Positions 24,126 through 26,808 of a stretch of DNA of 26,808 nt are shown piece after piece. Made by a program: the position numbers and the translations under genes. The DNA is taken from assembly GCA_051655155.1 (NCBI GenBank), contig JBOFZL010000068.1, positions 1-26,808 on the forward strand. Direction: 5' to 3'. The stretch is from JBOFZL01 sp051655155. GTDB lineage: Bacteria > Bacillota > Clostridia > Peptostreptococcales > Filifactoraceae. The notes under the pieces were generated by a model. It had not been told where the DNA came from, ran no database searches, and saw nothing but the letters and a program-made list of their open reading frames with translations. Numbering within the stretch: position 1 is the stretch's first letter; every line of letters begins with the position of its first letter.

Positions 24126-24163
24126 AAAAGGCATATAGACAATTTTCTATATAGCCTTTTTTT
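24126..24163 (+). terminator. Riboswitch-controlled terminator
   Basis: 24126-24139 pairs with 24146-24160 (14 bp with one bulged base), followed by a T-run to 24163. It lies 22 bases before the first gene, consistent with control by premature termination when TPP is plentiful. Confidence 0.88.
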
Positions 24164-24184
24164 AAAACTAAAAAGGAGGTAAGA

Positions 24185-24487
24185 ATGGAACAGTATAATG
24201 CATCTGTTGCAATTCAAGTACTGCCAGATTTAGAAGGCGAAGAGATAATAACAGTTGTGGATAAGGTGATAGAGTATATCAAAAATACTGGATTAAACTA
24301 TTTTGTTGGACCTTTTGAAACGACTATTGAAGGTGATTATGATCAGCTTATGGATATTGTAAAAGAGTGTCAAAAAATATGTATAAAAGAAGGTTCACCA
24401 AGTGTTATGTCATATGTGAAGATTGCCTATAACCCTAAAGGGGTTTGGACAATAGACAAGAAGGTAGCAAAACATCATGATTGTTAG
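24185..24487 (+). CDS. Thiamine-binding protein of the MTH1187/YkoF (DUF77) type
   Basis: A 100-residue ferredoxin-like domain: ASVAIQVLPDL, VDKVIEYIKNTGLNYFVGP, FETTIEGDYDQLMDIVKECQ and VMSYVKIAYN. These are the hallmarks of the MTH1187/YkoF-like thiamine-binding family (often named DUF77). Family members bind thiamine or its pyrimidine moiety, and may deliver it or sense it. AAAAGGAGG precedes the ATG. Its end overlaps the permease start by 11 bases, so translation is coupled, and it sits directly under the TPP riboswitch. It lacks a signal peptide, so it acts in the cytoplasm. Confidence 0.92.
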   Translation: MEQYNASVAIQVLPDLEGEEIITVVDKVIEYIKNTGLNYFVGPFETTIEGDYDQLMDIVKECQKICIKEGSPSVMSYVKIAYNPKGVWTIDKKVAKHHDC

Positions 24488-25274
24488 GTTGATAAAAAGA
24501 TTATATTCTTTTTTAGAAAAATATGGAATTTTATTAGGGGTATTTATACTTTGGACCTTTGTATCAGAAGTTAATCTAATACCCAAATATATGTTGCCAT
24601 CTCCAATTGATGTGATAAAAGCTTTTATAAATGATTTTCAGCTATTAATGAAAAATACAGTGGTTTCATTAACAGAAGCAGTGTTAGGCTTGACAATTAG
24701 TATTTTAGTATCATTTATCATTGCTATATTGATGGATAGGTATGAAAAATTATATAGGATAATATATCCAAGTCTTATAGTATCTCAAACAATACCGGTT
24801 ATAGCAATAGCGCCTTTACTTGTACTTTGGATGGGATATGGACTTGCACCTAAAATTTTTTTGGTGTTCCTAGTATGTTTCTTTCCCTTGGCAGTCAGTT
24901 TGTTAGATGGGTTAAGGGGATGTGACAAAGACTATTTATTTTTATTAAGAACCATGAAAGCTACAGAAAATCAAATATTATTTCATGTGAAATTACCTAT
25001 GGCTTTTAGTTCTATGTTTACAGGGCTTAAAGTATCGGTAGCTTATGCAGTAGTAGGTGCAGTTATAGCTGAGTGGTTAGGAGGAGAAGGTGGATTAGGG
25101 GTGTATATGACAAGAGTAAGAAAGTCATATGCTTTTGATAAGATGTTTGCTGTTATTATTTTAATAAGCATAATAAGTCTTATGGCAATAAAAGTGGTAT
25201 CTATGGTAGAAAAAAGAGCTATGCCTTGGAAGGACATTAAAACAATAAATAAAAGGAGAAGTGATATAAAATGA
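24477..25274 (+). CDS. thiX: ABC transporter permease (ThiX-like)
   Basis: A 265-residue, six-helix permease of the SsuC/TauC type. The ABC-docking (EAA-type) loop is MKATENQILFHVKLPMAFSS, and AVVGAVIAEWLGGEGGLGVY is the typical following segment. With the adjacent pyrimidine-binding protein and ATPase it would form a ThiXYZ importer for hydroxymethylpyrimidine-type thiamine precursors. It overlaps the DUF77-type gene by 11 bases and its TGA stop overlaps the thiY start (ATGA). The specificity is inferred from the riboswitch and from the neighbouring binding protein. Confidence 0.9.
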   Translation: MIVRLIKRLYSFLEKYGILLGVFILWTFVSEVNLIPKYMLPSPIDVIKAFINDFQLLMKNTVVSLTEAVLGLTISILVSFIIAILMDRYEKLYRIIYPSLIVSQTIPVIAIAPLLVLWMGYGLAPKIFLVFLVCFFPLAVSLLDGLRGCDKDYLFLLRTMKATENQILFHVKLPMAFSSMFTGLKVSVAYAVVGAVIAEWLGGEGGLGVYMTRVRKSYAFDKMFAVIILISIISLMAIKVVSMVEKRAMPWKDIKTINKRRSDIK

Positions 25275-26278
25275 AAAGATCAATTAGATTTGGAGTTTTA
25301 GCATTAGCTTTAGGACTTGTATTTACAGGATGTACACCAAAAGATAAAAAAGATGAAACTGATAAAGGTTCATCTGAAAATAAAAAGGTTACGGTTGTGT
25401 TGGATTGGACGCCTAATACTAATCATACAGGAATGTATGTAGCCTTAGAAAATGGTTATTACAAAGAAAAGGGCTTAGATGTGGAAATTATTCAACCGCC
25501 TGAAAGTACAGCATTACAGTTGGTAGCATCTGATAAAGCGCAGTTTGGAGTAAGTTTTCAAGAGGAAATAGCCCTAGCTATATCAGCAAAAGAACCACTT
25601 CCGGTTAAAGCTGTGGCAGGTATTATGCAGCACAATGACTCAGGTATTATATCTAAAAAAGAGAAGAATATAGTTAGTCCAAAAGACATGGAAGGAAAAA
25701 CCTATGCCTCGTGGGATAGTCCTTTTGAAATAGCTGTTCTTAACAATGTACTAGCTAATGATGGAGGTGATTTTGCAAAGGTGAATTCTGTGCCAAATAC
25801 TGTAACAGACGTGGTTACAGCTCTGAATACGAATGTGGATGCTGTATGGGTATACTACAGTTGGGATGGAATAGCAGCAGAACTTGCAGGACTAGAAACT
25901 AACTTTATTGACTTTAAGGGGATAGAGTCAGTTCTTGATTTTTATACACCAGTTATAGCTACAAGTGACAAACTTATTAAAGAGGATCCGGAGATGGTAA
26001 AAGCATTTGTAGAGGCAACAAAAAAAGGTTATGAATTTGCCATAGAAAAGCCTGAGGAAGCAGCAAAAATTCTTGTTAAGCATGCTCCAGAAATCAGTCC
26101 AGAGTTGGCAAAGGCTAGTCAAATATATCTAGCAGACAAGTACCAAGCAGATGCACCAAGTTGGGGAGTATTTAATGAAGATAGATGGAATGCTTTTTAT
26201 GGTTGGATGGAAGAAAATGGTATAGTAGAAAGAAGTATTTTGGGAGAAGGATTTACCAATGAGTTTATTGGAAATTAA
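25271..26278 (+). CDS. thiY: NMT1/THI5-like substrate-binding lipoprotein (ThiY-like)
   Basis: A 335-residue lipoprotein (lipobox LVFTGC, Cys21) with an NMT1/THI5-type binding fold. VVLDWTPNTNHTGMYVALEN near residue 43 is the family's most typical signature, followed by GYYKEKGLDVEIIQPP and SFQEEIALAIS. Known relatives bind formylaminopyrimidine or hydroxymethylpyrimidine, thiamine precursors, and deliver them to the permease. AAAAGGAGAAG precedes the ATG. Its tail overlaps the ATPase gene by 20 bases in a different frame. Confidence 0.92.
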   Translation: MKRSIRFGVLALALGLVFTGCTPKDKKDETDKGSSENKKVTVVLDWTPNTNHTGMYVALENGYYKEKGLDVEIIQPPESTALQLVASDKAQFGVSFQEEIALAISAKEPLPVKAVAGIMQHNDSGIISKKEKNIVSPKDMEGKTYASWDSPFEIAVLNNVLANDGGDFAKVNSVPNTVTDVVTALNTNVDAVWVYYSWDGIAAELAGLETNFIDFKGIESVLDFYTPVIATSDKLIKEDPEMVKAFVEATKKGYEFAIEKPEEAAKILVKHAPEISPELAKASQIYLADKYQADAPSWGVFNEDRWNAFYGWMEENGIVERSILGEGFTNEFIGN

Positions 26279-26808
26279 TAATATTAGCAAAAGATATAAA
26301 GAGAGTTTTGTAATAAAAGATGTAAGTTTAAAAGTAGAAGAAGGTGAAGTAGTATCAATACTGGGTCCAAGTGGAGTAGGTAAAACGACACTATTTAATA
26401 TAATTTCTGCAATAGAGGATACAGAGTCAGGAAGTGTATATTTTAAAGGTGAAGATGTAACAGGGGAAAAAGGACATTATAGTTATATGCAGCAGAAAGA
26501 TTTGCTTTTAGAGCATAAAACGGTATTAGATAATGTTGCATTACCAATGATATTAAAGGGAGAGAATAAGGAAAAAGCTAGAGTAAAAGCTTTGAACTAT
26601 TTTAAAAAATTTAATCTTTTAGGCAGTGAAAATAAATATCCAAAAGAACTTTCAGGAGGAATGAAACAGAGAGCATCCTTCCTTAGAGCCTTTCTCTATT
26701 CCAGTGAGATGATGTTACTGGATGAACCCTTTAGTGCTTTAGATACCATAACAAAAGGAGAACTACACACTTGGTATTTGGATATAATAAAGAAGTATAA
26801 TATAACTA
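26259..26808 (+). CDS. thiZ: ABC transporter ATP-binding protein (ThiZ-like), 3' end outside window
   Basis: The frame starts at ATG 26259 (GGAGAAGG 10 bases upstream), inside the end of thiY, and stays open to the window's end, about 183 codons. It reads SLLEINNISKRYKESF, then Walker A GPSGVGKTT, Q-loop YSYMQQKDLL, signature LSGGMKQRASFLRAF and Walker B MMLLDEPFSALD. The H-loop is beyond the window. It is the energising subunit of the riboswitch-controlled importer. Confidence 0.9.
   Translation, partial: MSLLEINNISKRYKESFVIKDVSLKVEEGEVVSILGPSGVGKTTLFNIISAIEDTESGSVYFKGEDVTGEKGHYSYMQQKDLLLEHKTVLDNVALPMILKGENKEKARVKALNYFKKFNLLGSENKYPKELSGGMKQRASFLRAFLYSSEMMLLDEPFSALDTITKGELHTWYLDIIKKYNIT

Noticed and set aside
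1..26808. tRNA, rRNA and CRISPR arrays
   Set aside because: No direct-repeat array, tRNA cloverleaf or rRNA-like stretch was recognised; this was by eye, not by a covariance search.

Overview
The window is a low-GC, AT-rich stretch of bacterial chromosome, most likely from an anaerobic Clostridia-type Firmicute. The evidence is strong AGGAGG-type ribosome binding sites, consensus sigma-A promoters, intrinsic terminators, a dnaE-pfkA-pyk block, csaB/tagA-type cell-wall genes, a TPP-riboswitch thiamine-precursor transporter and a gene that appears to use selenocysteine. No rRNA, tRNA or CRISPR array was seen. Most genes lie on the plus strand; 15645-17149 is on the minus strand.

Layout. 1-1250 is a damaged accessory region: the 3' part of an ABC-transporter ATPase gene, translationally coupled to a radical SAM gene that is cut off about 25 codons in by a fragment of an IS5-type transposase. 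1419-2154 holds a small membrane protein and a MmcQ/YjbR-family protein. 2155-2651 is non-coding, with a terminator, a possible H-type RNA pseudoknot, and the promoter and 38-bp palindromic operator of the next operon. 2652-5385 is a cadmium/zinc/lead resistance operon (CadC-like repressor plus CadA-like P1B ATPase). 5457-8089 carries an NhaC-type antiporter, a small lipoprotein and a CorA-type divalent-cation transporter. 8101-14360 is dnaE, pfkA and pyk. 14661-15521 is a stand-alone lipoprotein of unknown function. 15645-16771 (minus) is a two-gene redox operon: a membrane-anchored thioredoxin-like protein with an in-frame TGA where the first cysteine of the CxxC motif belongs, and a CcdA-type membrane electron carrier. 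16925-17149 (minus) is a tiny membrane protein. 17338-19367 carries acpS, alr and an endoribonuclease of the MazF/EndoA type with no antitoxin gene beside it. 19459-23974 carries a DUF5693 membrane protein, csaB, tagA and a YwlG/UPF0340 protein. 23978 to the end is a TPP-riboswitch operon with a thiamine-binding DUF77-type protein and a ThiX-ThiY-ThiZ transporter, running off the window.

Most notable. The minus-strand reading frame 16771-16340 is best read as one 143-residue selenoprotein. The TGA at 16585-16583 replaces the first Cys of a thioredoxin CPAC site. It is followed at the right distance by a perfect 8-bp hairpin with a GGA loop, which fits a bacterial SECIS element. The gene overlaps ccdA by ATGA, suggesting a selenol-based electron relay from the cytoplasm to the outer face of the membrane. 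Other points of interest are the possible pseudoknot at 2361-2418, the operator whose 16-bp arms are perfectly complementary, a promoter that seems to start inside the cadA terminator, and the orphan MazF.
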